Assembly: GCA_030538255.1 (NCBI GenBank)
Contig: JAUNUI010000004.1
Span: 1-64,000, forward strand
Reading direction: 5' to 3'
Source of the DNA: Pelistega sp.
Lineage (GTDB): Bacteria > Pseudomonadota > Gammaproteobacteria > Burkholderiales > Burkholderiaceae_B
DNA: 64,000 bases
The notes beneath the pieces are model-generated. The model was not told where the DNA came from and did no database searches. It saw nothing but the letters and a program-made list of their open reading frames with translations. Shown here piece after piece: positions 19,146-29,510 of the stretch. The translations under genes were made by a program, and so were the position numbers. Within the stretch, counting starts at the first letter, position 1, and every line of letters starts with the position of its first letter.

Positions 19146-20312
19146 ATGAGCCATACTATTGCCATTGTGGCGGGTGAGCCTTCGGGTGATTTGCTTGCTT
19201 CTCGCATTATCCAGGGTATTCAGGCACAAGCGCCTGATACTGTATTTACTGGCATCGGTGGCAGTAATATGGCGGCTACGGGTATGCACATTCAATACCC
19301 AATGGATGCCTTGACTGTATTTGGTTATGTTGATGCCTTAAAGTCATTACCCAGCTTAATCCGCACGTACAAGGGGCTACAAAATAATTTACTTCAGCAA
19401 AGACCTGATGTATTCGTCGGTGTTGATGCGCCTGATTTTAATTTACGTCTTGAACATAAGCTTAAAGCCTCTGGTATACCCACTGTACATTTTGTGGGGC
19501 CCTCAATCTGGGCTTGGCGCTATGAGCGCATTCACAAAATTCGTGAAGCCGTCTCGCATATGTTGGTGCTGTTTCCTTTCGAAACTGAAATTTATGAGAA
19601 GGAAGGTGTACCAGTCACTTTTGTCGGGCATCCATTAGCCGCTCAAATCCCTATGGATCCGGATCCTAAGATTGCCCGTGAACGACTTGGTTTACCACAA
19701 GAGGTGCCACTTCTGGCGATTTTACCTGGCAGTCGACGCTCAGAAATCCAACTATTGGCCGAGCCTTTTTTACAAACAGCCCAACAACTGGCGCAATATA
19801 ATCCGCAATTACATTTTGCCGTACCTATAGTGAATCCTAAGCGGCGCCAAGAATTCAATGCAATAGCCGCTAAATATTCTGTGCCTAATTTGCATGTATT
19901 TGAGGCCAAGGTATCGTCAGCACCAATTTCTTGGGATATTTTACAAGCCTGTGATGCCGCACTGGTGGCAAGTGGTACAGCAACTTTGGAGACGGCTTTA
20001 TTTAAGCGGCCAATGGTGATTTCTTATAAATTAAGTCCCATGATGAAACGCTTGATGGAGTGGAAGTCTGGTCAAGCTAAACCCTATGTGCCTTGGGTAG
20101 GCTTGCCTAACGTCTTGCTTAAGGAGTTTGCAGTGCCTGAGATATTGCAAGATGAGGCGACACCGAACAATTTGATGCAAGCTTGCATACGAGCTCTAGA
20201 AGACACGCATTATATCGCGGATTTAAAGCAAAAATTTACGCAGCTACATCACAGTTTACGTCAAGATACTGCGGCTAGAGCGGCCGAGGTGATTCTAAAA
20301 CTGGCCAAATAA
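19146..20312 (+). CDS. lpxB: Lipid-A-disaccharide synthase
   Basis: A GT-B-type glycosyltransferase (family 19) that joins UDP-2,3-diacylglucosamine and lipid X into the lipid A disaccharide. The 388-residue protein opens with IAIVAGEPSGDLLASRII (the GEPSGD motif), has FVGPSIWAWR near 117-126, LPGSRRSEI near 194-202 and ASGTATLE near 276-283. It is 16 bp downstream of lpxA. Confidence 0.96.
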   Translation: MSHTIAIVAGEPSGDLLASRIIQGIQAQAPDTVFTGIGGSNMAATGMHIQYPMDALTVFGYVDALKSLPSLIRTYKGLQNNLLQQRPDVFVGVDAPDFNLRLEHKLKASGIPTVHFVGPSIWAWRYERIHKIREAVSHMLVLFPFETEIYEKEGVPVTFVGHPLAAQIPMDPDPKIARERLGLPQEVPLLAILPGSRRSEIQLLAEPFLQTAQQLAQYNPQLHFAVPIVNPKRRQEFNAIAAKYSVPNLHVFEAKVSSAPISWDILQACDAALVASGTATLETALFKRPMVISYKLSPMMKRLMEWKSGQAKPYVPWVGLPNVLLKEFAVPEILQDEATPNNLMQACIRALEDTHYIADLKQKFTQLHHSLRQDTAARAAEVILKLAK

Positions 20313-20337
20313 GCGTCATATCTATGGGGATTGCGCA

Positions 20338-20427
20338 CTAAGGCAATTTTAATATCACTATGTCTACGTTTAAGATTAATGGCATTTACATTGATATTAA
20401 GTCCTAAGGAAATTTTAATCTCACTGT
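20338..20427. repeat. 24-bp diverged direct repeat between lpxB and rnhB
   Basis: The two copies (20338-20361 and 20404-20427, offset 66) match at 21 of 24 positions; both start CTAAGG and contain ATTTTAAT. TTAATATCA (20349-20357) is also the exact inverse of TGATATTAA (20392-20400), so the span can fold into a long stem-loop. Confidence 0.75.
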
Positions 20428-20532
20428 AGCAACACCTAGTCTTCTATGTGCTTGTTATTGCCAATATTCTGCTGCGCTTTTGTATCAACTATATCTTTAC
20501 TTATTTTTATCTTAGATACTTATTATTAATTC

Positions 20533-21168
20533 ATGGTTCAAGAAAACTTATCCCTATTTCATGATGATGCGATGCAGACTCAGCGGACTTATTTAGTTGC
20601 AGGAGTAGATGAGGCAGGTAGGGGGCCCTTAGCAGGTGCGGTTTATGCGGCCGCGGTTATTCTCAATCCAGAATGTCCAATTGAAGGTTTGACCGATTCT
20701 AAAAAACTCACCGAAAAGAAGCGCTTAGCGCTGCTGCCAGAAATTCAAAATAAAGCCATAGCCTGGTGTATTGCGAGTGCCAGTGTTGAAGAAATTGATC
20801 GTTTAAATATTTTGCAAGCAACAATGTTGGCAATGACACGTGCGGTTGAGGGGCTACAGCGGCAACCACAGCATGTTGTTATTGATGGTAATCGTGTGCC
20901 TAGCCAGTTAAATATTCCTGCGCAGGCCATTGTTAAGGGTGATTTAAGTCATGCGGCCATTTCAGCGGCTTCTATTTTAGCTAAAACCGCCCGTGATGCT
21001 GAGTTATTACGCTTGCATGAAAGATTTCCTCAATATGCCTTTGATCAACACAAAGGGTATGGCACCGCATTGCATATGGAGCGCTTAAAAGCCTTTGGCC
21101 CTTGCCCTGAACACAGGCAAAGCTTTGCTCCCGTGCGTCGTAGTATCCTTGAATCTACGTGCAAATAA
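20533..21168 (+). CDS. rnhB: Ribonuclease HII
   Basis: It removes ribonucleotides from DNA and RNA of hybrid duplexes. 211 residues, with the active-site [14 protein letters not shown] (D26, E27) and downstream acidic residues in VVIDGNR and [19 protein letters not shown]. The upstream ATG at 20533 lacks a clear ribosome binding site; the in-frame ATG at 20572 would remove 13 residues and still keep all motifs. The gene follows lpxB as in many Proteobacteria, but with a 220-bp repeat-bearing gap. Confidence 0.95.
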   Translation: MVQENLSLFHDDAMQTQRTYLVAGVDEAGRGPLAGAVYAAAVILNPECPIEGLTDSKKLTEKKRLALLPEIQNKAIAWCIASASVEEIDRLNILQATMLAMTRAVEGLQRQPQHVVIDGNRVPSQLNIPAQAIVKGDLSHAAISAASILAKTARDAELLRLHERFPQYAFDQHKGYGTALHMERLKAFGPCPEHRQSFAPVRRSILESTCK

Positions 21169-21974
21169 GTTGCCAATCAGTTTCGTGCTAAGGCTCACCA
21201 TGCATCGCAGTATCATAAAATCTCAAGGCAATCCTTAGTGTTCACTTAGATCATAATGCTCGAATTGATTTGTGCATGCAAGAGTGAAATAAGCATTCAT
21301 CTTGGCGGTGAGCAGGCAGAAAGAGTTGCTTTGCTTTGTACCTGAAAACCATGAATGTGGCAATTACCCTACAAATTTCTAAAGAATCTGCGCTAAAACA
21401 AGGGCTTAAAGCTTGGATTGTAGCGATTAAGCCCTATCTATTGTCTTAATAGCAAAGCGAATCAAATACTGTTTAATTTATGGTTTTAATGCTTAATATG
21501 GAAGTATTTGTTGTGCATATAGCCTTAATTTGTGTTTGTGCTATTTGTTTTGCAGTTTTTTTCTTAGGCTAGCTTACAAGTTTTTGAATTGAAGACTAAG
21601 GAATGATTAGGGGTTTTACGTGGTTTTAATGCAATTATTTGGTCTTTTATCGTTTAGATAATAGAAATTAAGGCCTTTTCCTGAATTATTTGCGTTCAGA
21701 GTTTTGTAAGCTCGTTAAATTTCTGTTACTATGCTATATTCTACCTTCGATGAAACGCATTGAATTGTAATAAATATTTTTTATGACTCTTTGTTTTTCA
21801 TTAAAATTATATAATAAGAAATAATAATATTGAATTATGGACATATGTGCAGCCCATAGTAGTTGAACAATTGTTGTGCTAATAAGCATCAGAACGCTGT
21901 TCATACGAGGGCAACTTACACATAATGACTTTCTGGCAACACCTGTTTTACTTAAGAGAGCTTCTCACGCATCT
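21169..21974. other. 806-bp spacer before the desaturase
   Basis: I see no convincing gene. A 32-codon frame from the ATG at 21351 overlaps the 21401-21435 hairpin and has no ribosome binding site, so it is probably chance. TGGTTTTAATGC occurs at 21481-21492 and 21621-21632. The right half (21700-21850) is strongly AT-rich and probably carries the desaturase promoter. Confidence 0.5.
21401..21435. terminator. Hairpin after rnhB, possible terminator
   Basis: AGGGCTTAA (21401-21409) is the exact inverse of TTAAGCCCT (21427-21435). On the plus strand ATCTATTGTCTT follows, which is only moderately U-rich. It is the first candidate end for the envelope gene cluster. Confidence 0.4.
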
Positions 21975-23072
21975 ATGAATACACAAACCTCATCCAAATC
22001 TGATGATTTAAACCAGCCAATCCCTGTGGGAGAGGCCTTACCGCATCGCAAAATTATCCGCAGTTGGTTAACGCCACTCGCCGATAAAAGTACAGTCACG
22101 GCTATTTTATTACTTGTCGTTGATTTCGTTATTCTGATTTCTTTAATTTTAGGCACAATCTTCTTCGAAGCATGGTGGCTAAAACTTATTTGTTCATTGG
22201 TCGCAGGCTTTTGGATTGGTCGCATTTTTATTATTGGCCATGATGCATGTCACCAAAGTTTGACGCCTCACCGTGGCTTAAATAAGTGGTTAGGGCGTAT
22301 TGCCTTCCTGCCATCGGTATCACCTTATAGCTTATGGGATGTTGGTCATAACGTGGTTCACCACGGTTACACGAATCTGAAAGGTGTGGACTTCGTATGG
22401 GCGCCTGCTTCTGAGGCTGAGTATCAAGCAATGAGTGCTGGTCGTAAGCTGATGGAACGCATTTATCGCAGTGGTTGGGCGCCTGGTGTGTACTATCTTT
22501 ATGAGATTTGGTGGAACCGTATGATGTTCCCAAGTAAGGGCTATATGGGCACACAACGTAAGGCATTCTTCTGGGATGGTCTGTTGTGTTCAGTGTTTGG
22601 CATTCTTTGGGCAGGTTTAGTGATCTGGGCCGCTATTGCTACAGAACAATCTGTCTGGGCCTTGCTATTCTTCGCTTGGTTATTGCCACTTTTCTTCTGG
22701 TTCTCTATGATCGGTTGGGTTGTGTATGTACAGCATACACATACGAAGATTGTATGGCATGATGATAAAGCAGCATGGGCTAAGGCACAGCCATTCGTTT
22801 CAACAACGGTACACTTAGTATTTAATTTTAAATTCGGTGCTGTTTTACATCATATTATGGAACATACTGCCCACCATGTGGACATGAGTATTCCTTTATA
22901 TAAGCTTAAGCAAGCACAAGCGAAGCTTGAAGAAATGTTGCCTGAGCGTATTGTGGTGCAGAAGTTTTCATGGTCATGGTACTTCCGTACGGCACGCTCT
23001 TGCAAGATTTACGATTATGTGAATCAGCGTTGGCTTGACTTTAAAGGTCAGCCGACTCCACAAGCCTTATAA
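21975..23072 (+). CDS. Membrane fatty acid desaturase
   Basis: A di-iron, membrane-bound acyl desaturase or hydroxylase of the FA_desaturase family. From the ATG at 21975 it has 365 residues. The histidine boxes are HDACH (89-93), HNVVHH (125-130) and HxxxHxxHH within 292-301, the layout of delta-12/DesA-type lipid desaturases. Hydrophobic pairs lie near 42-88 and 195-245. An in-frame GTG at 21876 would add 33 polar residues with no obvious ribosome binding site. It stands alone with its own terminator (23134-23162). Regiospecificity cannot be read from the sequence; a ketolase or hydroxylase role is possible. Confidence 0.85.
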   Translation: MNTQTSSKSDDLNQPIPVGEALPHRKIIRSWLTPLADKSTVTAILLLVVDFVILISLILGTIFFEAWWLKLICSLVAGFWIGRIFIIGHDACHQSLTPHRGLNKWLGRIAFLPSVSPYSLWDVGHNVVHHGYTNLKGVDFVWAPASEAEYQAMSAGRKLMERIYRSGWAPGVYYLYEIWWNRMMFPSKGYMGTQRKAFFWDGLLCSVFGILWAGLVIWAAIATEQSVWALLFFAWLLPLFFWFSMIGWVVYVQHTHTKIVWHDDKAAWAKAQPFVSTTVHLVFNFKFGAVLHHIMEHTAHHVDMSIPLYKLKQAQAKLEEMLPERIVVQKFSWSWYFRTARSCKIYDYVNQRWLDFKGQPTPQAL

Positions 23073-23133
23073 TATTGATAAAGTCTTGTGGAACTGATTA
23101 AATTTATCGGTTTTAAGTGAGATATAAGCTAAG

Positions 23134-23162
23134 GGCGGACTTTGAATGGTCCGCCTTTTTTT
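23134..23162 (+). terminator. Strong terminator after the desaturase
   Basis: GGCGGAC (23134-23140), an 8-nt loop, GTCCGCC (23149-23155) and seven T. It covers an in-frame ATG at 23146 of the next gene and so argues for that gene's later start at 23179. Confidence 0.9.
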
Positions 23163-23178
23163 CTTGATTGTAGATGCT

Positions 23179-23967
23179 ATGAAATTTATCAGTTCTAAAG
23201 ATAACCCTCGTTATAAACATTGGCTAAAGGTATCGCAAGCCAAGGTTAAGCACGAAGTACTGCTTGAGGGGACACATTTATGTGAGATGTGGTTTGCGCA
23301 ATATGGCTTGCCAGAGCAGGTTATCATTCGTGAAGATGTGGCGCAGTCAGCTACTGGAGCAGGTGATAGTCAATTACAAGCGCTCTTGAAGCAGTTAGGT
23401 GCAGAGCAATTGCTCGTTTTGCCCGATAATTTATTTCAGGCTTTAAACTCGGTCCCGAGTCCACAAGGGATTTTATTTCATTGTAAAGTCCCCTATAGTC
23501 ATGAGATTCCCATTCCGACCAACACTTCTATCTATTTAGAACGCATCCAAGACCCTGGTAATCTTGGCACGATTATTCGTACGTGTGCGGCGGCGGATGT
23601 GGAGGCTATTTATTTATCACCAGCCTGTGTGAATCCGTGGTCCAGTAAGGTATTGCGTAGTGCTCAGGGGGCGCATTTCTCAGTGAAGATCTATACGCAT
23701 GTGGAGCCTGCCGTCTTATTTACCCAGAATACGCTACCTGTGTATGCGACCTATCTTTCTGCTGAGGCTAGCAATCTCTATAAGACATCATTACCTCAGC
23801 AGCTTATTTGGCTCTTAGGTAATGAGGGACAGGGAATTAGTGATGAACTGATAAGGTATGCTGATGAGCAAATCTTCATCCCTCAATCGAATAAGGTTGA
23901 GTCCTTGAATGTGGGTATTGCTTGTGGTCTTGTTCTGTTTGAGCAAAAACGTCAGTGGCTAGGCTAA
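23179..23967 (+). CDS. TrmH/SpoU family RNA 2'-O-methyltransferase
   Basis: SPOUT-fold, SAM-dependent RNA methyltransferase with an N-terminal substrate-binding domain (ISSKDNPRYKHWLKV at the start). 262 residues from the ATG at 23179. Motif 1 is IQDPGNLGTIIRTCAA, motif 2 LGNEGQGIS, and motif 3 IPQSNKVESLNVGIA. The rRNA or tRNA target is not predictable; it resembles the 23S rRNA RlmB/TsnR-like group more than TrmL. Confidence 0.88.
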   Translation: MKFISSKDNPRYKHWLKVSQAKVKHEVLLEGTHLCEMWFAQYGLPEQVIIREDVAQSATGAGDSQLQALLKQLGAEQLLVLPDNLFQALNSVPSPQGILFHCKVPYSHEIPIPTNTSIYLERIQDPGNLGTIIRTCAAADVEAIYLSPACVNPWSSKVLRSAQGAHFSVKIYTHVEPAVLFTQNTLPVYATYLSAEASNLYKTSLPQQLIWLLGNEGQGISDELIRYADEQIFIPQSNKVESLNVGIACGLVLFEQKRQWLG

Positions 23968-23984
23968 AGAGAAGCAGATCAAAG

Positions 23985-24029
23985 TGAGGTAAGGCTAAAT
24001 GAGGGTAGGCTAAATGAGGTAGGGCAGCT
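23985..24029. repeat. 15-bp tandem repeat, three units
   Basis: Units begin at 23985, 24000 and 24015: TGAGGTAAGGCTAAA, TGAGGGTAGGCTAAA, and a decayed TGAGGTAGGGCAGCT. It lies between the convergent methyltransferase and ppsR genes. Confidence 0.85.
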
Positions 24030-24059
24030 TAAGTTTCAGCTACCCATGTCTCAACAGGT

Positions 24060-24887
24060 TTAATAACTGGTCTTATCTAATTTCAGAATTTGTAAGACAG
24101 TGGTTGAGATTTCCTCAATGGATTTGGTGGTGGTTGATAGCCAGTCAATATTCTCTCGACGCATTAGGCGTTCAGCCTCAGCGACTTCATAGTAGCATTG
24201 TTCCAGTGTTGCATATCGGCTATTAGGACGACGCTCATTGCGCACTTCAGCAAGGCGATCAGGTTGAATTGATAGGCCGAAAATTTTATGCTTGAAGGGC
24301 TGGATGGTTTTAGGTAATTGACCACGCTCAAAATCTTCAGGAATAAGCGGGAAATTGGCCGCCTTAATCGCATACTGCATAGCGAGATATAAGCTAGTTG
24401 GGGTCTTTCCACAACGTGATACGCCAACTAAAATGACATCGGCTTCTTGAAGGCCATGAACGAACTGTCCGTCATCATGAGTTAAGCTGAAATTAATCGC
24501 TTCAATGCGATTGCGGTAAGCATCAGAGCTAGCGTTCAGATGCGAGCGACCGATTGCGGGCTGTGATTTGACATCAAGCTCACTCTCTAATTGTTTGACG
24601 CAAGCACCAAAGATATCAAGAAAAATGCCCTTAGAACTACGAATATGGCGTACAAATTCTTCTTTGACTAGGGTGCTGAAAATAATTGGAGGCGAGTCTT
24701 TCTCGGCAATCTCATTAATCTTATTAGCAATTTCAATACTTTTAGATTCAGAGTTCACGAAGGGTTCGCGAACTTGCTGAAAGTCATAATTTTCCGAAAA
24801 TTGACTAAGCACAGAATGGCTAAATGTCTCGGCGGTTATGCCAGTGCCATCTGAAATAATAAAAACGGTTTTTACGGGAAGTGTCAT
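24060..24887 (-). CDS. ppsR: Phosphoenolpyruvate synthase regulatory protein (PSRP)
   Basis: A bifunctional ADP-dependent kinase and Pi-dependent pyrophosphorylase that switches PEP synthase off and on by threonine phosphorylation. The 275-residue protein begins VFIISDGTGITAETFSHSVL and carries the P-loop-like GVSRCGKT at 155-162, both diagnostic of this family (formerly DUF299). It is divergent from ppsA, its target, with 232 bp between the starts, which supports the assignment. Confidence 0.95.
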   Translation of the reverse strand: MTLPVKTVFIISDGTGITAETFSHSVLSQFSENYDFQQVREPFVNSESKSIEIANKINEIAEKDSPPIIFSTLVKEEFVRHIRSSKGIFLDIFGACVKQLESELDVKSQPAIGRSHLNASSDAYRNRIEAINFSLTHDDGQFVHGLQEADVILVGVSRCGKTPTSLYLAMQYAIKAANFPLIPEDFERGQLPKTIQPFKHKIFGLSIQPDRLAEVRNERRPNSRYATLEQCYYEVAEAERLMRRENIDWLSTTTKSIEEISTTVLQILKLDKTSY

Positions 24888-25119
24888 TCTAAATTACCTT
24901 CAAAAATTTCCATTAAGGTCCCTAAGGGGTTACAATAGCACATGCAATTTAAATTTACGTTAAAATCTTGCAGTTAAGGCTTATTTACTTAATGAAAATA
25001 TGCTGAATTTCTATCGCTAAGCCCTTGTTTTAGTGGGCATAAGATAGTTTTTTTGTTTGTTTTTTAGTGATTTTGATTAAATAAATACGCTTTTCTTTTT
25101 TATGTTTTGGAGAGACTTA

Positions 25120-27489
25120 ATGTCTTATGTAATCCCTTTTGAAAACCTACGCATGACCGACGTTGATACTGTCGGCGGTAAAAACGCCTCTTTAGGTGAA
25201 ATGATTAGCCAATTGGCTAATGCGGGTGTACGTGTGCCTGGTGGTTTTGCCACTACAGCACAAGCTTTCCGTGATTTTCTTAAATCATCTGGCTTAGACG
25301 CACGTATTGCTGAGCGCTTGAGCACATTGAATCCTGATGATGTTCGTGCGCTTGCGAATGCAGGTCAAGAAATTCGTCAATGGATTGTTGAGACACCTTT
25401 CTCTGCCGATTTCGAACAAAGTATTCGTGCTGAGTTCGCTAAGCTTGATGCAGATGGTAAGGGAACTTTCGCAGTACGTTCTTCAGCTACGGCAGAGGAC
25501 TTGCCTGATGCTTCTTTTGCGGGCCAACAAGAAACTTTCTTGAACGTTGCTGGCATTGATGATGTCTTGGATAAAATTCGTCACGTTTTTGCCTCACTGT
25601 ATAACGACCGTGCTATTTCTTACCGCGTACATAAGGGTTATGCTCACGCTGAAGTTGCACTATCAGCAGGTATTCAGCGTATGGTTCGCTCTGATAAGGG
25701 CAGTGCTGGTGTGATGTTTACCATTGATACTGAGTCAGGTTTCCCTGATGTCGTCTTCATCACTTCCTCTTATGGTCTCGGTGAAACAGTGGTTCAGGGT
25801 GCAGTAAACCCTGACGAATTCTACGTATTTAAACCATCTTTAGCGAACAAGCAATACCCAATTATCAGCCGTCGTATCGGTTCTAAATTAATCAAGATGG
25901 AGTTCACTGAGGATCGTAAACCTGGTGAGAATGCGGTTAAGACAGTTGATGTTCCAGTGACTGAGCGTAATCGTTACTCATTGACGGATGATGAGGTGAT
26001 TGAGCTTGCACGCTATGCCGTGATTATTGAGAACCACTACAAGCGCCCAATGGACGTGGAGTGGGGCCGCGACGGTGTTGATGGTAAATTATATATTCTA
26101 CAAGCGCGCCCAGAGACAGTTAAATCGCAAATCGGTAAGAATGATATTCAACAACGCTACAAACTTAAAGCGACTGGTGAGGTATTGATTACTGGTCGCG
26201 CTATTGGCCAGAAAATTGGTTCTGGTAAAGTGCGCATTATTCATGACTTAGCTGATATGGATCAGGTGCAAGCAGGTGATATTCTTGTGACTGATATGAC
26301 GGACCCGAACTGGGAGCCCGTGATGAAGCGTGCGGCAGCGATTGTGACCAATCGTGGTGGTCGTACATGTCACGCGGCAATTATTGCGCGTGAACTGGGT
26401 ATTCCTGCAGTCGTTGGTACCGGTGAAGCAACTGAGGTGCTCAAAGAGGGCGCTGAAGTAACTGTTTCATGCGCTGAAGGTGATGAGGGTCGTATCTATG
26501 ATGGTTTCTTGGAAACAGAAATCGAAGAAGTGCGTCGCGGTGATATGCCAGAAATTCCTGTGAAAATCATGATGAACGTGGGTAATCCTCAATTGGCATT
26601 TGATTTCTCACAAATTCCTAATGGCGGTGTTGGTCTAGCGCGTCTAGAATTCATCATTAATAACAATATTAATGTGCACCCGAAAGCTGTTTTAGATTAC
26701 CCGAATGTGGATAGTGAGCTGAAGAAAGCCGTTGAGTCAGCTGCTCGTGGATATGCAAGTCCACGTGCGTTCTTCGTATCAAAATTGGCTGAAGGGATTG
26801 CGACCATTGCTGCTGCCTTCTATCCGAAGCCAGTCATTGTTCGTATGTCAGACTTTAAATCGAATGAATACCGCAAATTAGTCGGCGGTTCTCGCTATGA
26901 GCCTGAGGAAGAGAATCCAATGTTGGGCTTCCGTGGTGCCTCACGTTACATCTCAGAAGACTTTGCAGAGTGTTTCCGTATGGAATGCGAAGCCTTGCGT
27001 TTTGTGCGTAATGAAATGGGCCTAAGCAATGTGGAAATTATGATTCCATTCGTTCGTACACTAAAACAAGCGGAGAAGGTTGTTGATCTCTTAGGCGCAA
27101 ATGGTTTGAAACGTGGTGATAATGGCTTGCGTTTAATCATGATGTGTGAAGTGCCAAGTAATGCTATCTTAGCTGATCAGTTCTTAGAGTACTTTGACGG
27201 TTTCTCTATTGGCTCTAACGATATGACACAACTGACCTTAGGTCTTGATCGTGACTCGGGTATGGAGTTGTTGGCCCAAGACTTCGATGAGCGTGATGAG
27301 GCGGTTCAGTTTATGCTTGAGCGTGCGATTACTGCATGTTTGAAAGCGGGTAAATATGTGGGTATTTGCGGTCAAGGCCCATCCGATCACCCAGACTTGG
27401 CTGAATGGCTCAAAGAAAAAGGTATCCTGTCAATGTCACTTAATCCTGACACTGTGGTTGATACTTGGCAGAAGTTAGCTACAAAATAA
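25120..27489 (+). CDS. ppsA: Phosphoenolpyruvate synthase (pyruvate, water dikinase)
   Basis: Gluconeogenic enzyme: pyruvate + ATP gives PEP + AMP + Pi. 789 residues from the ATG at 25120 ([10 protein letters not shown]), which has GGAGA 6 bp upstream; an ATG at 25102 is upstream of that site. It contains the N-terminal ATP-grasp domain ([11 protein letters not shown]), the swivelling phosphohistidine domain with GGRTCHAAI (catalytic H418) and the C-terminal PEP-binding barrel with [11 protein letters not shown] (C750). The target threonine for PpsR is expected next to H418: T416 lies in RTCH. A strong terminator follows. Confidence 0.97.
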   Translation: MSYVIPFENLRMTDVDTVGGKNASLGEMISQLANAGVRVPGGFATTAQAFRDFLKSSGLDARIAERLSTLNPDDVRALANAGQEIRQWIVETPFSADFEQSIRAEFAKLDADGKGTFAVRSSATAEDLPDASFAGQQETFLNVAGIDDVLDKIRHVFASLYNDRAISYRVHKGYAHAEVALSAGIQRMVRSDKGSAGVMFTIDTESGFPDVVFITSSYGLGETVVQGAVNPDEFYVFKPSLANKQYPIISRRIGSKLIKMEFTEDRKPGENAVKTVDVPVTERNRYSLTDDEVIELARYAVIIENHYKRPMDVEWGRDGVDGKLYILQARPETVKSQIGKNDIQQRYKLKATGEVLITGRAIGQKIGSGKVRIIHDLADMDQVQAGDILVTDMTDPNWEPVMKRAAAIVTNRGGRTCHAAIIARELGIPAVVGTGEATEVLKEGAEVTVSCAEGDEGRIYDGFLETEIEEVRRGDMPEIPVKIMMNVGNPQLAFDFSQIPNGGVGLARLEFIINNNINVHPKAVLDYPNVDSELKKAVESAARGYASPRAFFVSKLAEGIATIAAAFYPKPVIVRMSDFKSNEYRKLVGGSRYEPEEENPMLGFRGASRYISEDFAECFRMECEALRFVRNEMGLSNVEIMIPFVRTLKQAEKVVDLLGANGLKRGDNGLRLIMMCEVPSNAILADQFLEYFDGFSIGSNDMTQLTLGLDRDSGMELLAQDFDERDEAVQFMLERAITACLKAGKYVGICGQGPSDHPDLAEWLKEKGILSMSLNPDTVVDTWQKLATK

Positions 27490-27572
27490 ATCCTTCTATT
27501 ACTATGGTAATGGAGATGTTCACTGAGTTGAAGCTGAAGCTGTAGTAAAGTTTCATTTGAGTGTTAACGAGA

Positions 27573-27610
27573 AATAACGCTGAGTCTTTGGACTTGGCGT
27601 TATTTTTTTT
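27573..27610 (+). terminator. Strong terminator after ppsA
   Basis: AATAACGC-TG-AGTC (27573-27586), loop TTTG, then GACT-TG-GCGTTATT and a run of eight T ending at 27610. Confidence 0.93.
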
Positions 27611-27721
27611 GCTTTAAAGCTTGTCGTGATGATGATTTGAAGCCTAAGCTAAGTTGACTATGCTAAGATTACGCTTATCAGTAATTAACATAAATTTATA
27701 AACGCATGCGAGGAGCACAAA

Positions 27722-28051
27722 ATGAGTGGTTTAGTCATAGAAGATATTGTTGTTGGTGAAGGCGAAGAGGCCAAGAGCGGACAATATGTAACAGTTCATT
27801 ATACGGGTTACTTATTAGACAACGGCTCAAAATTTGACTCCAGTAAGGATCGTAATCAACCATTCGCTTTCCCCTTGGGGGCTGGCCATGTCATTAAGGG
27901 CTGGGACCAAGGTGTTGCTGGCATGAAGGTAGGTGGTGTGCGTAAACTCACCATTCCGGCTGAGCTTGGTTATGGCAGTCGTGGTGCGGGTGGTGTGATT
28001 CCACCGAACGCAACCTTAGTGTTTGATGTCGAACTCTTGAAAGTTAACTAA
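27722..28051 (+). CDS. FKBP-type peptidyl-prolyl cis-trans isomerase
   Basis: A single minimal FKBP domain, 109 residues, with no signal peptide, so it is predicted cytosolic. Family markers: [19 protein letters not shown] at the start, [16 protein letters not shown] in the middle and [14 protein letters not shown] at the end. Active-site aromatic residues (Y, F, W) are conserved. GAGGAGC precedes the ATG. It probably folds cytosolic clients; no specific partner is suggested by the neighbours. Confidence 0.95.
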   Translation: MSGLVIEDIVVGEGEEAKSGQYVTVHYTGYLLDNGSKFDSSKDRNQPFAFPLGAGHVIKGWDQGVAGMKVGGVRKLTIPAELGYGSRGAGGVIPPNATLVFDVELLKVN

Positions 28052-28089
28052 GCCTAATTATCGGCTTATTACATGAAGGTGCTTAGCTA

Positions 28090-28536
28090 ATGTCAATGTG
28101 GATTTGGTTTGGTTTAGGTGGACTATGCTTGATTCTTGAAGCATTAAGTGGCACCTTCTATTTATTGCTTGTGGCCTTAGGGCTATTTGCTGCAGGTTTA
28201 GTCGCGTATTTTGATTGGTCTTTATGGCATCAGTTGGCCGGCTTTATCATAGTATCTGTTATCGGTCTTTTACTGCTTAATCAACGACGAGTTGAACGTA
28301 AGCGATCGAATCGCTCAGCGACGAGTGATGTGAATGTCAATCTTGATATTGGTATGTTGGTGGACGTAAGCGAGTGGAAGCCCCATGGCCGTACTGAGGT
28401 GCTGCATCGTGGTGTTCGCTGGCAAGCGGCCTTATCACCTACTGTGTCTGAGCCTGCCTTACCAGGGCAATACACGATTGTCGATCTACAAGGCGTCACC
28501 TTAATTCTTGCGCCAGTCAAATCTAAAGAAAATTAA
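28090..28536 (+). CDS. NfeD family membrane protein
   Basis: 148 residues: three closely spaced hydrophobic segments (about 5-65), then a C-terminal OB-fold-like NfeD domain (about 85-145, with GMLVDVSEW and GVRWQA). NfeD proteins are encoded beside SPFH/stomatin genes and help maintain membrane protein quality, and the partner gene follows after 28 bp. The short form without the N-terminal ClpP-like protease domain is typical for this pairing. Confidence 0.9.
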   Translation: MSMWIWFGLGGLCLILEALSGTFYLLLVALGLFAAGLVAYFDWSLWHQLAGFIIVSVIGLLLLNQRRVERKRSNRSATSDVNVNLDIGMLVDVSEWKPHGRTEVLHRGVRWQAALSPTVSEPALPGQYTIVDLQGVTLILAPVKSKEN

Positions 28537-28564
28537 TCTTTGTGTAACCACCTAGGGAGAGAAT

Positions 28565-29497
28565 ATGTTACCAGAAATCGGTCTTGAAAGTTTTTGGATA
28601 ATCCTACTTGTACTTGCGTTAGTTGTCATCTTTAAAGCTATCGCGATCGTTCCGCAACAACACGCTTGGGTGATTGAACGCTTGGGAAAATACGATCGCA
28701 CGCTGACACCAGGCGCTAAATTCGTCTTACCATTCATTGAGCGTATTGCGTATAAGCATGTCCTAAAAGAAATTCCATTAGATGTCCCAAGTCAAGTGTG
28801 TATTACACGTGATAATACGCAGTTGCAAGTTGATGGTGTCTTATTCTTTCAGGTAACGGACCCGATGCGTGCATCATATGGATCGTCCAACTACATCAAT
28901 GCGATTACACAATTAGCACAAACTACTTTACGTTCCGTGATTGGACGCTTGGAGTTGGATCGCACCTTCGAAGAGCGCGAGTTCATTAATAGCAGCATTG
29001 TATCCTCATTAGATGAGGCGGCGGCCAACTGGGGCGTTAAGGTATTGCGTTATGAAATTAAAGACTTAACACCACCGAATGAGATTTTGCGGGCGATGCA
29101 AGCACAAATTACGGCTGAGCGCGAAAAGCGAGCTTTAATTGCTGCCTCTGAGGGGCGTCGTCAAGAGCAAATTAATATTGCGACTGGTGAGCGTGAGGCG
29201 GCTATTGCGCGTTCTGAGGGTGAAAAGCAAGCTAAGATTAATGAGGCCGAAGGTGAGGCCGCTGCGGTTGTTGCGATTGCGGATGCAACCGCGAGTGCAA
29301 TTACTAAAGTCTCACAAGCGATTCAGCAACCTGGTGGGCTTGAGGCGGTTAATCTACAAGTGGCTGAGAATTATGTGGCCGCCTTCGGTAAGCTTGCTCA
29401 AGAGGGTAATACCTTAATTCTACCGAGCAATATGGCGGATATGGGCGGCTTAATCGCCTCGGCCATGAGTATTGTTAAGCACCAGAAATATAGCTAA
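28565..29497 (+). CDS. qmcA: SPFH/band 7 domain protein, paraslipin/QmcA type
   Basis: 310 residues with one N-terminal membrane anchor (about 8-28), the SPFH domain (PQQHAWVIERLGKYDRTLTPG through VDGVLFFQV) and an Ala/Glu-rich coiled coil (about 190-255) that drives ring-like oligomers. It is paired with NfeD. Homologues associate with membrane microdomains and FtsH proteases. The name QmcA is by similarity of order and length; stomatin-like would be equally correct. Confidence 0.88.
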   Translation: MLPEIGLESFWIILLVLALVVIFKAIAIVPQQHAWVIERLGKYDRTLTPGAKFVLPFIERIAYKHVLKEIPLDVPSQVCITRDNTQLQVDGVLFFQVTDPMRASYGSSNYINAITQLAQTTLRSVIGRLELDRTFEEREFINSSIVSSLDEAAANWGVKVLRYEIKDLTPPNEILRAMQAQITAEREKRALIAASEGRRQEQINIATGEREAAIARSEGEKQAKINEAEGEAAAVVAIADATASAITKVSQAIQQPGGLEAVNLQVAENYVAAFGKLAQEGNTLILPSNMADMGGLIASAMSIVKHQKYS

Positions 29498-29510
29498 TCA
29501 AACTACAGTA

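Noticed and set aside
21351..21449. Short 32-codon frame after rnhB
   Set aside because: No ribosome binding site, overlap with a 9-bp hairpin and no recognisable sequence; more likely chance.
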